From a bacterium (GTDB lineage: Bacteria > Vulcanimicrobiota > Xenobia > Xenobiales > JADMJV01): a stretch of 32,991 nt of DNA. Positions within the stretch are counted from its first letter, which is position 1. The number at the start of each line of letters is the position of its first letter. Made by a program: the position numbers and the translations under genes. Shown one piece after another: positions 1-10,119 of the stretch. The DNA is taken from positions 170,611-203,601 of the forward strand of contig JADMJV010000069.1 of assembly GCA_018780265.1 (NCBI GenBank), in the 5' to 3' direction. A model generated the notes under the pieces. It was not told the origin of the DNA, did no database searches, and was given only the letters and a program-made list of their open reading frames with translations.

Positions 1-1629
1 CGTGATGAGGATGGCTTCGAGGCCCTCGCGAAGGGCGATGAGGGCGGCTTCGGCATAGTGAGCGGTGGCCATGGCCTCCAACTGGCGGGTGTAGCCGTCG
101 AGCAAATTCTGGCACAGACCGGCAAAACGCAAGCGTGAGGCGTATGGCTCGCGCACCCCGGCCGCCACTGGCACCTTGAGTTGGCTGACCAATGCGCGCG
201 GATACACATGGGGAATCACAAAATATTCATGCTCAAGCACGGGGGTGTCTTTCCAGGCCTCATAGATGCGCCCCCAGTAAGCCGCCATGGGCTGGGCCGC
301 GGGTCCGAAGAAGCCGGGATAAAACTCGCGCAACTCTCGATCCACATCCAGGTCGGGGTTCCACATCAACTGGCCGCGAAAATAGAGATTGAGAAAGGTG
401 GTGGCCAAAGCTCCGCGACTCTCGGTGTCGAGGCCCAAAATGCCCAGTTTGCGATACTTCTTGACGTCGTTTTGAAAGACGTGCTGACTGGGATTGGGCA
501 GGTCGCGCCAGACCAGCATGGACTGGTCGTAGTCGTAGATAATAACCCGACCCTGCATGACCTGGACCCAGCGCGCCAGAGCCCCAAAGAAGTCCTGTTT
601 GGGGGGCGAATCGCTGTGGTTGGGGTCGATGTCGATGGGGGCCAGATAGCAGATCAGCGGAGCGGCGGCCCTGAGTTGGCGCTGGGGCGGTAGGGTGAGA
701 TTGACATAGGCCAGAAACCCCAGCCGGGCTTTGCTGTGGGGAAACTTGGCGGCCAACCGCCGGGCCACGCGTTGGTAGAAAAGCAGGTAGGAGTCGCTCA
801 TGTTGTTGGCCACGAAATACTTGTCGCGTATTCCCCCGTTGTAGTCGTGTTCGCCGTCGCTTAACTGAGCCACGGTGGCATCTTCGATGGACAGCGACTG
901 CGACTTGCCCTGGGAGAAGTCAGCCTGCAGGCCCTCGGCTACCAGGGCAGCCGCTTCGGGCGAGGTGGTTTCAAAGCTGCCCAGCTTGGCCTTGACTCGC
1001 TCGATGTGGGGCCCGAGCGCGTGCCCGGCCGGGATGCGCTCCAAATTCATGAAATTGCGGTGGGCAAAGCTGGCGTAGCCGGTCTGGTCGCCATTCCAGG
1101 ACAGCCAGTAGCCGCGAACCTCAAAAGGCGGCGCATAAGCGTAGTCGAGCGGCTCTTGCAGCAGGGAACTTTTGGGCGGAATGCATTCGCCAAAGTCGCC
1201 CGGCATATACCATCGACATCCCCAACGCCGCATGAGTTCGGCAACCGCAAAGTAGTGGCTATCGTCGTTGCTGCCAGCCACCCAGAGGCGATGGGGCTGG
1301 GACCGCAGAGCGATGGCGTCGTGACGTAAAATCGGAGTCTTGCGGCGGGTGCCCTGCAAGCGCTCGTGCAGCGCCGGAATCGCCAGTTCGCCCACCACGA
1401 TGCAATCCTGGTCGGCCGGGGGCGGGGTATTTAGGATCGGGAGAGTTACTCCCGTCATCTTGCCTACGACGGTGGCCAGATCTTGAGCCGCCGCCTTCTC
1501 CCAGGGGCCAGCATCGGGTCGCACGCACACGCTGACGCGGGGCCGACCCTGCTCGACAATCGCCAGCGGTTGAGCCAGCCCCGCGCTGGCGCTCAACCCC
1601 AACAGCCCCCCAAATATCCACCGCCTCAT
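1..1629 (-). CDS. Secreted DUF4838 (glycoside-hydrolase-like) protein, C-terminus off the window
   Basis: The frame is open from the ATG at 1629 to the window edge, giving 543 codons with no stop, so the C-terminus is missing. Residues 1-19 form a Sec signal peptide (MRRW, then a Gly/Leu/Ala core, cut near GLA|QP). Residues 30-90 look like the N-terminal domain of family 67 glycosidases, with the pattern of ageing AAQDL, KMTGVTLPI and IVVGE. The rest follows DUF4838: LGFLAYVNLTLPP, ICYLAPIDIDPNH, IIYDYDQSMLVWRDLP, GLDTESRGALATTFLNLY and REFYPGFFGPAAQPM. Family members are presumed carbohydrate-active periplasmic or surface proteins; the substrate is unknown. The same frame is open upstream to 2259 without a stop, but the internal signal peptide argues for this start. 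A GGAGG lies 16 bases upstream, farther than ideal. Confidence 0.82.
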   Translation of the reverse strand, partial: MRRWIFGGLLGLSASAGLAQPLAIVEQGRPRVSVCVRPDAGPWEKAAAQDLATVVGKMTGVTLPILNTPPPADQDCIVVGELAIPALHERLQGTRRKTPILRHDAIALRSQPHRLWVAGSNDDSHYFAVAELMRRWGCRWYMPGDFGECIPPKSSLLQEPLDYAYAPPFEVRGYWLSWNGDQTGYASFAHRNFMNLERIPAGHALGPHIERVKAKLGSFETTSPEAAALVAEGLQADFSQGKSQSLSIEDATVAQLSDGEHDYNGGIRDKYFVANNMSDSYLLFYQRVARRLAAKFPHSKARLGFLAYVNLTLPPQRQLRAAAPLICYLAPIDIDPNHSDSPPKQDFFGALARWVQVMQGRVIIYDYDQSMLVWRDLPNPSQHVFQNDVKKYRKLGILGLDTESRGALATTFLNLYFRGQLMWNPDLDVDRELREFYPGFFGPAAQPMAAYWGRIYEAWKDTPVLEHEYFVIPHVYPRALVSQLKVPVAAGVREPYASRLRFAGLCQNLLDGYTRQLEAMATAHYAEAALIALREGLEAILIT

Positions 1630-2259
1630 CCGCGGCCCTTTGGGGCCTCCGGGGCAAACCCTGGCTTCAGGTGTGATCTGGATGCGCATTCGAGCTTCCT
1701 TGCAGTTTTCGTGACGGAGTGGTTTTCGGTCTCGTCCGGGGCCCCACCAGCGCTGCGCCAGCCCCCATGACTGGGCCCCGAAATTAAGGAAAGGAATAGC
1801 TGAACGCACCAGATCCTCCCAAACGCCGCTCACATGGTGGGAAAAGTCGGAGTGAATTGCGGCTAAAACGGGAGCGACTTGGCCAGCATGGAGAAGGGAC
1901 CGGTGGCGGGCCACGTATCGGTACCAAAAGCGCAAAAACGTTGCACCGAGCGGCGAAATGCGAAGTATCTCTTGGGCCCGACCGTAAAGAGGGGCTGATC
2001 TGTCCAAAACTAGACCTTGCATCATGACCTCCTGCTCCATCGGCTCCTGGTCCAGCGCGGCCAGTTCGGCCTGAATGCGTTTGAGGGCTGGCCCATCGCC
2101 GGCGACCTCTATACCGACTTCGTCGATAACGACGAATTTGAGTTCTGTGAATTTGTCGGTCAGGCGGCGGACCAGCCACTCCGCCGGGCGGTGATGGACG
2201 CGGAAGCGCTCGGCCCAAGTCAGAGAGGTCAAGAGGAGTAAGAAAACCCAAATGCGCAC
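1630..2259 (-). pseudogene. Truncated secretin-like paralogue whose frame runs into the DUF4838 gene
   Basis: A GTG at 2259 sits 1 base after the stop of the upstream secretin-like gene and has a GAGGAG Shine-Dalgarno 4 bases before it. The first ~75 residues have a signal peptide (MRIWVFLLLL...TWA) and then match the neighbour's N-terminus: FRVHHRPAEWLVRRLTDKF against YEPNHRPVERMVRWLADKY, and AALDQEPMEQEV against LLDQVGFQKEV. After about residue 85 the similarity stops. The remainder, rich in Arg, Pro, Trp and His, has no secretin features, and the frame stays open until it merges in-frame with the DUF4838 start at 1629. The likely reading is a tandem duplicate that lost its C-terminal part, with the open tail being the leader region of the next gene. 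A true fusion protein is less likely because of the second, internal signal peptide. Confidence 0.5.
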
Positions 2260-2260
2260 T

Positions 2261-3139
2261 CTACTCCTCGGGCTTGGGGAGAATTCTGGGAGTGAGGAAG
2301 AGCCACATCTGCCCCAATCTGCCCGCGTTTCCCAGGGCTAGAACAATGGTCTCCCCGTCTTTGATTCGGGTGTCGGTGGTAGCTTTGCGCACCCTCGGAC
2401 CGCGGGCCGTGGCGATGGTAAGTTCAGGAAGAATCTTGGTGATGAGGTAGCCATCGGCTTTGACGTTGGCGGTCAAGAATACTACTAACCCCGCGCTCTC
2501 GACGGAGAAAGTCAATTGCTGGCCGGACAGGCCCTTCAAGGTCTGACGGGCCAACAGCAGATGGGCTGGAAGCGCACGAGGGGCGAGCAGAAGTCCCAGG
2601 CCATAAACCTGCCTGATTTCATCTTGATTTTCGCCCGTCCAGCGCATGACGCGCGGACCCTCCTCGGAGTTGCCGCTCAACCTGCTTCTCAATTCGGGCG
2701 TATCCAAAGCAAGTTGGAATTCCACCTCTACCGGGTCGAGCGGCTTATCCAGCTGGTCGATCAGTTCGAGCGCCTGTTCCACCGCTCCCGGGGTACCGAC
2801 GATCATGAGACAGCTCGGACCCGACACCTCGATGAAGACGTCCGGCACCAGAGTTCCCAGGAGCGATTTCGCCTCATTGAGATCGCCGTGCTTGATCTCG
2901 ACCTCCTTTTGAAAGCCCACCTGGTCGAGTAGGAAGAGGTCACTTTCCATGGCCGCCAGCAGCTCGGGCGGGCCGGTCGCTTCAAAGCCGTCCTCGTCAG
3001 CCAGGAAATGGATCAACTTATACTTGTCGGCCAGCCAACGCACCATGCGCTCCACCGGCCGATGGTTCGGCTCGTAGCGTTCGGCTCGGGCCGGCGAGGC
3101 GCACCAGAAGAGCAGAGCCAGGAGAAGAAGGCTTCGCAC
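2261..3139 (-). CDS. Short secretin/GspD-like periplasmic protein (mini-secretin)
   Basis: The protein is 292 residues from the GTG at 3139. This start gives a clean signal peptide (MRSLLLLALLFWCASPARA, cut before ERYEP). Longer in-frame starts, such as the ATG at 3196, would overlap the divergent gene. Residues ~76-140 look like a secretin N-domain (KEVEIKHGDLNEAKSLLGTL, CLMIVGTPGAVEQALELIDQLDKP). The C-terminus carries the secretin end signature, TDTRIKDGETIVLAL followed closely by MWLFLTPRIL. Secretins usually have 400-750 residues; here the stretch between these marks is too short for a full outer-membrane barrel. The role may therefore be a periplasmic scaffold or a decayed secretin. It is followed after 1 base by its own truncated paralogue, probably co-transcribed. 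Confidence 0.7.
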   Translation of the reverse strand: MRSLLLLALLFWCASPARAERYEPNHRPVERMVRWLADKYKLIHFLADEDGFEATGPPELLAAMESDLFLLDQVGFQKEVEIKHGDLNEAKSLLGTLVPDVFIEVSGPSCLMIVGTPGAVEQALELIDQLDKPLDPVEVEFQLALDTPELRSRLSGNSEEGPRVMRWTGENQDEIRQVYGLGLLLAPRALPAHLLLARQTLKGLSGQQLTFSVESAGLVVFLTANVKADGYLITKILPELTIATARGPRVRKATTDTRIKDGETIVLALGNAGRLGQMWLFLTPRILPKPEE

Positions 3140-3194
3140 CGCCCAACTTTCGACACAAAAAAGGCAGTGCCCCCCGACCACGAAGGCTGCCGGC

Positions 3195-6100
3195 ATGCGA
3201 AACCTCTGGGTGGGCCTGGCTCTGGTCATCGCCCCGGCGACAGCCGAGCCGGGACTGCGGTTTGAGCAAGTGGAAAACCCCGCAGCCAACCGTCCGGCAC
3301 CGCGGGCCAAAGTCACCGTGCAGCCGCTTTCGGTAACCGATTTCCACTCCTTGCTGGCCCGCTTGCCCCGGCTACCCAAAGGCCTCGCCGACCTGCCCGT
3401 AGCGCTCTTGCGCGGCGACTCCTTGCCGGCGCCTCAGGTCACCAAAGTCGTGGACCTGCCATTTCCCCCTCCCGTCAAGCCTGAGCCGCCCCCCAGTCTA
3501 CTGGTTGGGCCGCCCGAGGTGGAGCGCTTCGGACCCACCGGCGAGGTCGACCCCTCGGCCCAGGTCCATCTCAGCTTCCATCAACCCGTGGCGGAGCGAA
3601 GAACGGTGACGGTTCGGCTCATGCCGCCGGTGGCCGGCCAGTGGCGCTGGGTGGGCACTCAGGGCTTGATCTTCCAGCCTCAAACTCGTTTGCCTATGGC
3701 CACCTCGTTTCGCGTGGAAGTCCAGGGCGCCAACCCCACCAGTTGGACCTTCGAGACGCCCCCTCCTGTGCTGAAGACCAGCTACCCGACGGGAGGAAAG
3801 GTCCGCAAAAATCCCGTGATTTTTCTGGGTTTCAATCAGCGCGTGGAGCCCGGCCAGGTGCTCTCCCGGCTGCAGTTCAGCGGTCCGGCTCTGCGCCAGG
3901 CCACGCCTCAAGAGATCGAGTCCGACGAGTCGCAGAGAGCCAAATGGGGACGTGGTTGGCGCTGGTGCCCGGACAAACCCTCAATCCGGAGACACTTTAC
4001 ACGGTAACCCTGCCCGCCGGTCTGCCCTCGCTGGAGGGTCCGCGCACCACATCGCACGAGTATTTGATGCCGTTCACCACTTACCGCCCCCTGGTGGTCG
4101 ACCGCAGTATGCAAAATTTCAATCCGGGGGAGACCCTCTACGTGTCGTTCAACAACGATCTGGCCTCCGATCAAAGCGTCCAGCTGACTTCTCTCCCCGA
4201 GATCGCGGGCTTGAAGACGGGGATCTCGGGCGGCAAACTGTGGATTCCTGGGCACACTCGCGCCCGGACCACCTACCAGTTCACTTTGCCGACGGGACTG
4301 GTGGACGTTTTTGGCCAGAAGTCGAGCACTCCCATTCCCCTTCAGGTTCAGACAGGGCCGGCCCGGCAGGTGTTCAAGCCCCCTGCCAAGTCGTTTCTTT
4401 TGCTCGATCCCCACGGACCGCCCCAATTGAATTTTGGTTGCGTCAACCACAAGCGGCTGGCGGTGCAAATCCGTGCTGTGAATCCGAAAGATTGGCCGGC
4501 TTTCCGCCATCATGGTGAGTCATTGCCGGGTGAGCTGATCTTCGATCAGGAGATCGAGGCCAACACCGTGGAGGACGAGTTGCAGACGGTCAGCCTGAAT
4601 TTGAGCCGGGCCCTGGAAGAGAGCCCTCACCTGGTGGTTACTGCTGTTCCCAGACAGGAAAACCCGAAATATAACGGATATCGCGGCTGGGTTCAACGCA
4701 GTCCCCTGGGGGCCAATCTGGTGATGGCCCCGGGCCAGTTGCTGGTGTGGGTCAATGACCTGGCCACCGGCAGCACTCTCGGGGGATCGCAAGTGAGCTT
4801 TTTGGGCAGCCAGGAATCGGTTCAGACCGACGACCAGGGCCTGGCCACCCTGGTCCCCAAGCAGGAACAAGATGCGCTGCTCATCTTACGGGGAACGGAC
4901 CAATTGCTGGTGGTCACCGCCGATTTAGATTTCCACCGGGACCGGAGTGCCCACGAAACTCTTTGGTATGTGAGCGACGACCGCAGGCTTTACAAGCCGG
5001 GCGAAACCGTCTCGGTGAAGGGGTGGCTGCGCCGCGAGGTTCACCTTCCCCGGGGACAAATGGAGGCTCTGAGGGATCGATCCCTGAGCTTTGAGTTGGT
5101 CGACCCCCGACACAACGTCATCAGCAAAGGGATGGCAACCGTCGGCCAGTTGGGCGGCTTTCATTTCAAGGTCGATCTGCCCAAGGATTTTCATTTGGGC
5201 GAGGGCCATCTGAACCTGAAATGTGGAGAATCCAGCCACCGCCACGACTTTAGCGTGCAAGAGTTTCGGCAGCCCGAATTCGAGGTTTCCACTCGGGCCG
5301 AGGACGATTCGGTGGTGCTGGGCGACCTGGGAACGGTGGCCGTGAAGGCGCGCTATTTCGCCGGGGGAGGCCTGGCTGACACAGCCGTGCGCTGGGACGT
5401 CGAGGCCCGTCCCGGCCACTACAGCCCACCCCACTGGCCAGATTTTACCTTCGGAGATTGGGCACCCTGGTTTGATTGCTACCGCTGGTGGGACGGCAAC
5501 AAGGCCTCGAGAGTCACCCGCAAGACCTTCCGCGAAACCACCGACAGCCAGGGAAAAGACAGACTGACTCTCAAGTTTCTCTCGGCCGATGAGCCTCGGC
5601 CTTATTCCGTGGCCGCCACGGCTACCGTGGCCGACCTCAATCGTCAGGCCTGGAGCAGCACCGGCAGCATATTGGTGCATCCGGCCAGTGACTATGTGGG
5701 CCTGAAGACAGAACGCACCTTTGTGCAGCCGGGCCAAACCATCCAAACGCAAGTGATCGTGACCGATTTGGTTGGGCGGGCAGTGGCCGGGAGGCTGGTG
5801 GACTTGAGCCTGTCCCGGTGGAGTTGGGAGTATGGCGGCCGCGTTGATAAGAAGCAGGTGTTCACCAGCCAGCTCACTTCGGCGGACGCCCCCCTGACGG
5901 TTTCTGTCCCTACCGAGGGGGGCGGAACCTACCAGCTGTCCGCCACCGTGCACGACCGGTCCAACCGTTCCAACGGCAGCCAGCTCATCTGCTGGGTGGC
6001 GGGGGGAGAGCCGCCGCCGCCCGCTCGCCAGGTGGAGTTGCAGAAGCTGACGCTGGTGCCTAACAAGAAAGTCTACGAGCCAGGCGAAGTGGCCGAGATT

Positions 6101-9046
6101 CTGGTGCAATCGCCCTGCTCACGGGCCCAGGCGCTGGTGACTCTGGAACGCCACGGTTTGGTCTCGCATCAGTTCCTGGACCTGAGCAGCGGAAGCAACA
6201 CCCTGAAAGTGCCCCTCGAGGAAGACTACTTTCCCAACCTTCGCCTCACCGTGGACGCGGTAGGCCAGGAGCCACGCCGATTCAAGGACGGCCGCCCCCT
6301 GCCCGGGTCGCCCACCCGCCCGATGCAGGCCCGTGGATCGCTCAACCTGGAGATTAACAAGGCCAGTCGCGAGCTGAAGGTAGAGGTCAAGCCACGCCGG
6401 CCTCAAGCCACTCCCGGCAGCATGAATCATCTGGAGATTGGGGTGTGGGACGCCAGCGGACGTCCCGTGGCCAACGCCGAGGTGGCGCTGCTGGTGGTGG
6501 ACGAGTCGGTGTTGGCCCTGGTGAAAGGCGTGTTCGAGAATCCTCTGGAGGCCTTCTGCGGACTTCGCGCCGCGGAGGTGAATCACCAGGGGGTCCGGGG
6601 ATGGATCGAACTGGCTCTGGCAAGCGAACTGCCATCCGAATCGAACATTACCGCTTCCGGTTCGGGGGTGTTGTGGACCTCTTCCACGGGGGCGGCCGGA
6701 GCCACCAATGTCACGTTCGAAGAGGAGTTTCGGGGCACGCTGGCGGTGCCGTTGAATGGCAGCCAGATCGGTGACCTATCTCAGGGCATCGGCGCTTTCC
6801 AAGGATTCACCACGTTGTCCTCAGCTGGGGGTCTTCCGCTGGGTATCGGCAGCTTCTCTCGCAACGGTGCCCCCGGCGCGGTAAATATCAGCTTCGAGGA
6901 GGCTTTTCAGAGCATGCTCCCTTTGGCCAAGAAAGGGGCGCCTATCCGTCTACGCCAGAATTTCTCTCCGTTGGCGCTCTTCAAGCCGGCCGTGCACACC
7001 AACGCTGACGGTCGTGCGGGTGTCACCTTCAAGCTGCCGGACAATCTCACTCGCTACCGTATCGTGGCCCTGGCTGCAGCTGGCGAGCGCCAGTTCGGCA
7101 AGGGAGAGTCGACGCTCCTGGCGCGCCAACCGCTGATGGTGCGGCCCTCGCCGCCGCGCTTTCTCAATTTTGGCGACCGTTGCGAAATGCCGGTGTTGAT
7201 TCAGAATCAGACCGACCGGCCGATGCCGGTGCGATTGGCCTGTCGGGCCAGTAATCTGAAGCTGGAAAACGCCCGGGCCGGTTTTAGCGTCAATGTCCCA
7301 GCCCATGACCGAGTGCAGGTAAATGTGCCGCTCGCGACTCGAGCGGTGGGCCGCGGACATTTGCAGATCGCGGCCAGTAGCGGTGATTTTGCCGACGCGG
7401 CCGAAGTGGATTTTCCCGTGTGGACGCCGGCCACGACCGAGGCTTTCGCCACCTACGGCGAGATCGACCAGGGGGGAATTTCGCAGCCAGTAGACCCTCC
7501 CTCCGATGTTTATCCTGAAGTGGGCGGGCTCGAGGTGAGCACCAGCAGCACCGCTCTGACCGAATTGACCGACGCCTTCATCTATCTGCAAAACTACCCT
7601 TACGAGTGCTGCGAGCAGCTGGCCTCGCGCGTGCTTTCAACGGTGGCCCTGGCCCCCGTCCTGCAGGCTTTTGATGCCCCCGGAGTGCCCGGACCCAACC
7701 AATTGAAGGTTCGCCTTGCGGCGGACATCAAGAAGCTGGAAGGGTTGCAGAACAGCGACGGAGGTTGGGACTACTGGGAACGCGGCCGGCCTTCCATTCC
7801 TTACTGCAGTCTGCACGTGGCCCACGCCCTGGTGCGGCTGCGTCAGGCCGGCCATGCGGTGTCGGATTCGACCTACGAAATGGCTCTGGATTACGCGGAG
7901 GGGGTGGCCCACAGGGTTCCCTCTAACTATCCGGTTTGGTGCCAGCAGGACCTGCGCAGCTCCGTCTACGTTCTGCAACGGGCGGGCCGGTCGCAGGTGG
8001 CCCCCGCGCGCGAACTATTGCGCGACTATGGGGGTGTGGAGAAAGCGCCGCTGGAGGCGCTAGGCTGGTTGCTGCCCACGCTCTCTCAGCAGGGAGAAGG
8101 CGAACAGATTCGTCGACAACTGCAGAACCGGGTAACTCAGACGGCATCCACGGCTGAATTCACCGCCAGTTATGGGGACGGGGCCCACCTCATTTTGGCC
8201 TCGAACCACCGCGACGACGCGGTCTGCCTGGAAGCTTTAATCCATGACTCTCCCCAGTCCGACCTTTTGCCCAAGCTTGTGCGTGGCTTGTTGGGCCGGC
8301 GCAGGCACGGTTGTTGGGGAAATACCCAGGAAAACTGCTTCGTTTTGCTGGCCCTGCACGAGTATTTCCAGAAGTTAGAAAAGCCTACCCCCGACTTCGT
8401 AGCACGCGTCTGGTTGGGGGACCGCTATGCTGGCCAGCAGATTTTCCGAGGCCGAAAAACCGACTCCCAACGAGTGCGCGTGCCCATGGCCGAGCTGCGC
8501 GGGCCCGAGGATCTGCATCTGACCAAAGAAGGCAATGGTCGTCTCTACTATCGCCTTGGCCTGAAATACGCGCTTCGCAACCTGCAGATGAGGGAAGCCC
8601 TCGAGAAGGGTTTCAGTGTCGATCGCCTGTATGAGGGTGCCGACGAACCCGGGGATGTGACCAAAGACGCGCGGGGTCGCTGGCACATCAAAGCCGGGGC
8701 CCGCATCAAGGTGACCCTGACCATGGTGGCCCCGAGCAATCGCTACCACGTTGCCCTTGTCGACCCGCTGCCGGCCGGCCTGGAAGCCCTGAACCCCGCG
8801 CTGGGCGCCAGGGTGCCCAAGGCCGAAGGAGAGAGGAATCCGCGCTGGTACGACCACGAGAATCTGCGGGACGAGCGGGTCGAGGCCTTTACCGAATGGC
8901 TGCACTCGGGCGTGCACAGTTACTCCTACTACGCCCGGGCGACCACCCCCGGGCGGTTCACCGCCGCTCCGGCCAAAGCGGAGGAGATGTACGCTCCCGA
9001 AACATTCGGCCGTTCAGGCAGCGATCAGGTCGTGGTCGAGCCCTGA
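3195..9046 (+). CDS. Bacterial alpha-2-macroglobulin-like protein, interrupted by a frameshift
   Basis: About 1,950 residues in two overlapping frames: 3195-~3945, starting with a Sec signal peptide (MRNLWVGLALVIAPATA|EP), then ~3945-9046. Protein similarity crosses from one frame to the other at a G4 run (3945-3949). One extra G would restore KWGTWLALVPGQTLNPETLY, the usual macroglobulin pattern. The second part shows repeated MG domains (RRLYKPGETVSVKGWLRRE, KLTLVPNKKVYEPGE, VALLVVDESVLAL), a Gly/Ser-rich bait-like stretch around 6640-6930, the A2M core (VTFKLPDNLTRYRIVALA) and a thioester site YPYECCEQ (CxEQ, codons 7607-7618). Bacterial A2Ms trap invading proteases in the periplasm, and the thioester binds the target covalently. 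Cys is absent from the signal cleavage site, so it is not a lipoprotein. The usual partner pbpC is not nearby. Either a sequencing error or a true disruption explains the shift. Confidence 0.88.
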
Positions 9047-9729
9047 CGTGGCGCAGCCTCGGCTTGCCGCTTGCGCCTCCACAGCCAAAGCAGAGCCGGC
9101 AAAGGTAGCAATAGCAACACCTGCCAGGGAACTGGCCGGCTCGGCTCGGGGTAGGCACAGCCCTGCACCCACTCGCGGCCACACAACTCTCGCCACTGCT
9201 GGCGTCGTCGCTCATACTCCTGGAAGGTAAGCGGCACGGCCATTCCGGCCCTCAGCCGCCGGCCCGTCCACAACTCACCAAACAGTTGCTGATGTTCAGG
9301 CGGGGGAAGTTTGCCGGGCACCGGGGCCAGTTCGTAGACCACGTCGGTATGCCCCTGTTCATCCACTTCGGCCCGGGTGGGTCTGAGATGCAGCCGAAGC
9401 AAACCACTTTGGGCATCATAATCGATGTTCTGTTCGGTGGGTTGGCCGGCAGCCCAGCGCGTCGATTGGGAGCGCCCCTGCCAATCCTTGACTTTGAGAG
9501 AGGCCACCAGCGTGTTGGCCGGCAGTTTGACTTCCACCACCGCCTCCCGGTGGGTCCAATCCTGGGGCTGGTCAAAGCTGTGAGTGGGTGGAAGGTAGGC
9601 CAGCTTGCCTTCCTTCATCAAAATGGGAGTGGTGGCGCTCAAACCCAGGCTTTGTGGCTGCCGACAACTGCCCAACAGGCCCAGTCTCAGTACCAGCACC
9701 GCTCCAGCCGCATAGGGCTTCCATGCCAT
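9025..9729 (-). CDS. Unknown envelope protein with N-terminal signal and C-terminal membrane anchor
   Basis: This 234-residue protein is not a family I recognise. It begins with a hydrophobic signal (AGAVLVLRLGLLGSC) that ends in a possible, non-ideal lipobox with Cys22. A beta-rich, hydrophilic middle follows (REAVVEVKLPANTLVASLKV, GLLRLHLRPTRAEVDEQG). Near residues 203-217 a single membrane helix (VLLLLPLPALLWLW) is followed by a basic cytoplasmic-type tail RRKRQ. The layout suggests an exported domain held to the inner membrane by its C-terminus. The gene converges on the macroglobulin gene and overlaps its last 22 bases. An AAGGAT lies just upstream of the ATG. Any functional link to the macroglobulin is only suggested by position. 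Confidence 0.7.
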   Translation of the reverse strand: MAWKPYAAGAVLVLRLGLLGSCRQPQSLGLSATTPILMKEGKLAYLPPTHSFDQPQDWTHREAVVEVKLPANTLVASLKVKDWQGRSQSTRWAAGQPTEQNIDYDAQSGLLRLHLRPTRAEVDEQGHTDVVYELAPVPGKLPPPEHQQLFGELWTGRRLRAGMAVPLTFQEYERRRQQWRELCGREWVQGCAYPEPSRPVPWQVLLLLPLPALLWLWRRKRQAEAAPRQGSTTT

Positions 9730-10119
9730 GCTCGAATCCTTATGAAACTCGTCGGGGCGTGGCGGGTCAGGTTGAGGACGGTCGTGCGGCGGCTGAAGGA
9801 GGCAAGGGTGACTGCTTACGCAAAGATCCCACGTTCACAGCTTGAACCATAACTGACCCATCTGAAAAATCGCCGAACGAGCACACACTGGTGGTCACAG
9901 CCAGACGCCAGGATGGCCTGGAATCTGTCGCCACCCTCAGCTGGACCGACCTGGACCCCTGAGACCAGCCAGGTCGAACGGCCAAAGAGTCGCTAAAGGC
10001 GACCCAACCAGGTTGGGCCGGTCCACTTCGAAATTCTGCGTCAGTTTTTGTCCAGGCTCAACGCACAGACCGATGCCGCCAAAGAGGACGGCCTGGCCGC
10101 CAGCCAGAATCTCACCGCT
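9730..10119. other. Gene-poor stretch with a short palindrome and coding-like scraps
   Basis: No complete gene is seen. On the plus strand, ~9878-9962 encodes a short coding-like end (HTLVVTARRQDGLESVATL ... stop) with no start. 9991-10119 is open in the frame of the following Uma2 gene and reads like protein (FEILRQFLSRLNAQTD). A perfect 15-base palindrome, CCCAACCAGGTTGGG, lies at 10003-10017 without a T-run, so it is not a convincing terminator. The scraps look like gene remains. Confidence 0.35.

Noticed and set aside
3641..3943. Upstream part of the long macroglobulin frame starting at 3641
   Set aside because: Its translation here is out-of-frame noise; the family sequence in this stretch is in the 3195 frame. 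The long frame carries family sequence only from about 3945.
4925..6109. Long minus-strand frame of 394 codons inside the macroglobulin gene
   Set aside because: It is antisense to strongly family-like sequence and shows only His/Gln/Gly-rich shadow composition.
10003..10017. CCCAACCAGGTTGGG palindrome as a terminator
   Set aside because: The stem is short, there is no T-run and no gene end immediately upstream on the plus strand.
10048..10119. TTG at 10048 as start of the first Uma2 gene
   Set aside because: The paralogue aligns from the ATG at 10120, and no Shine-Dalgarno supports the TTG. The upstream part may be a separate remnant.
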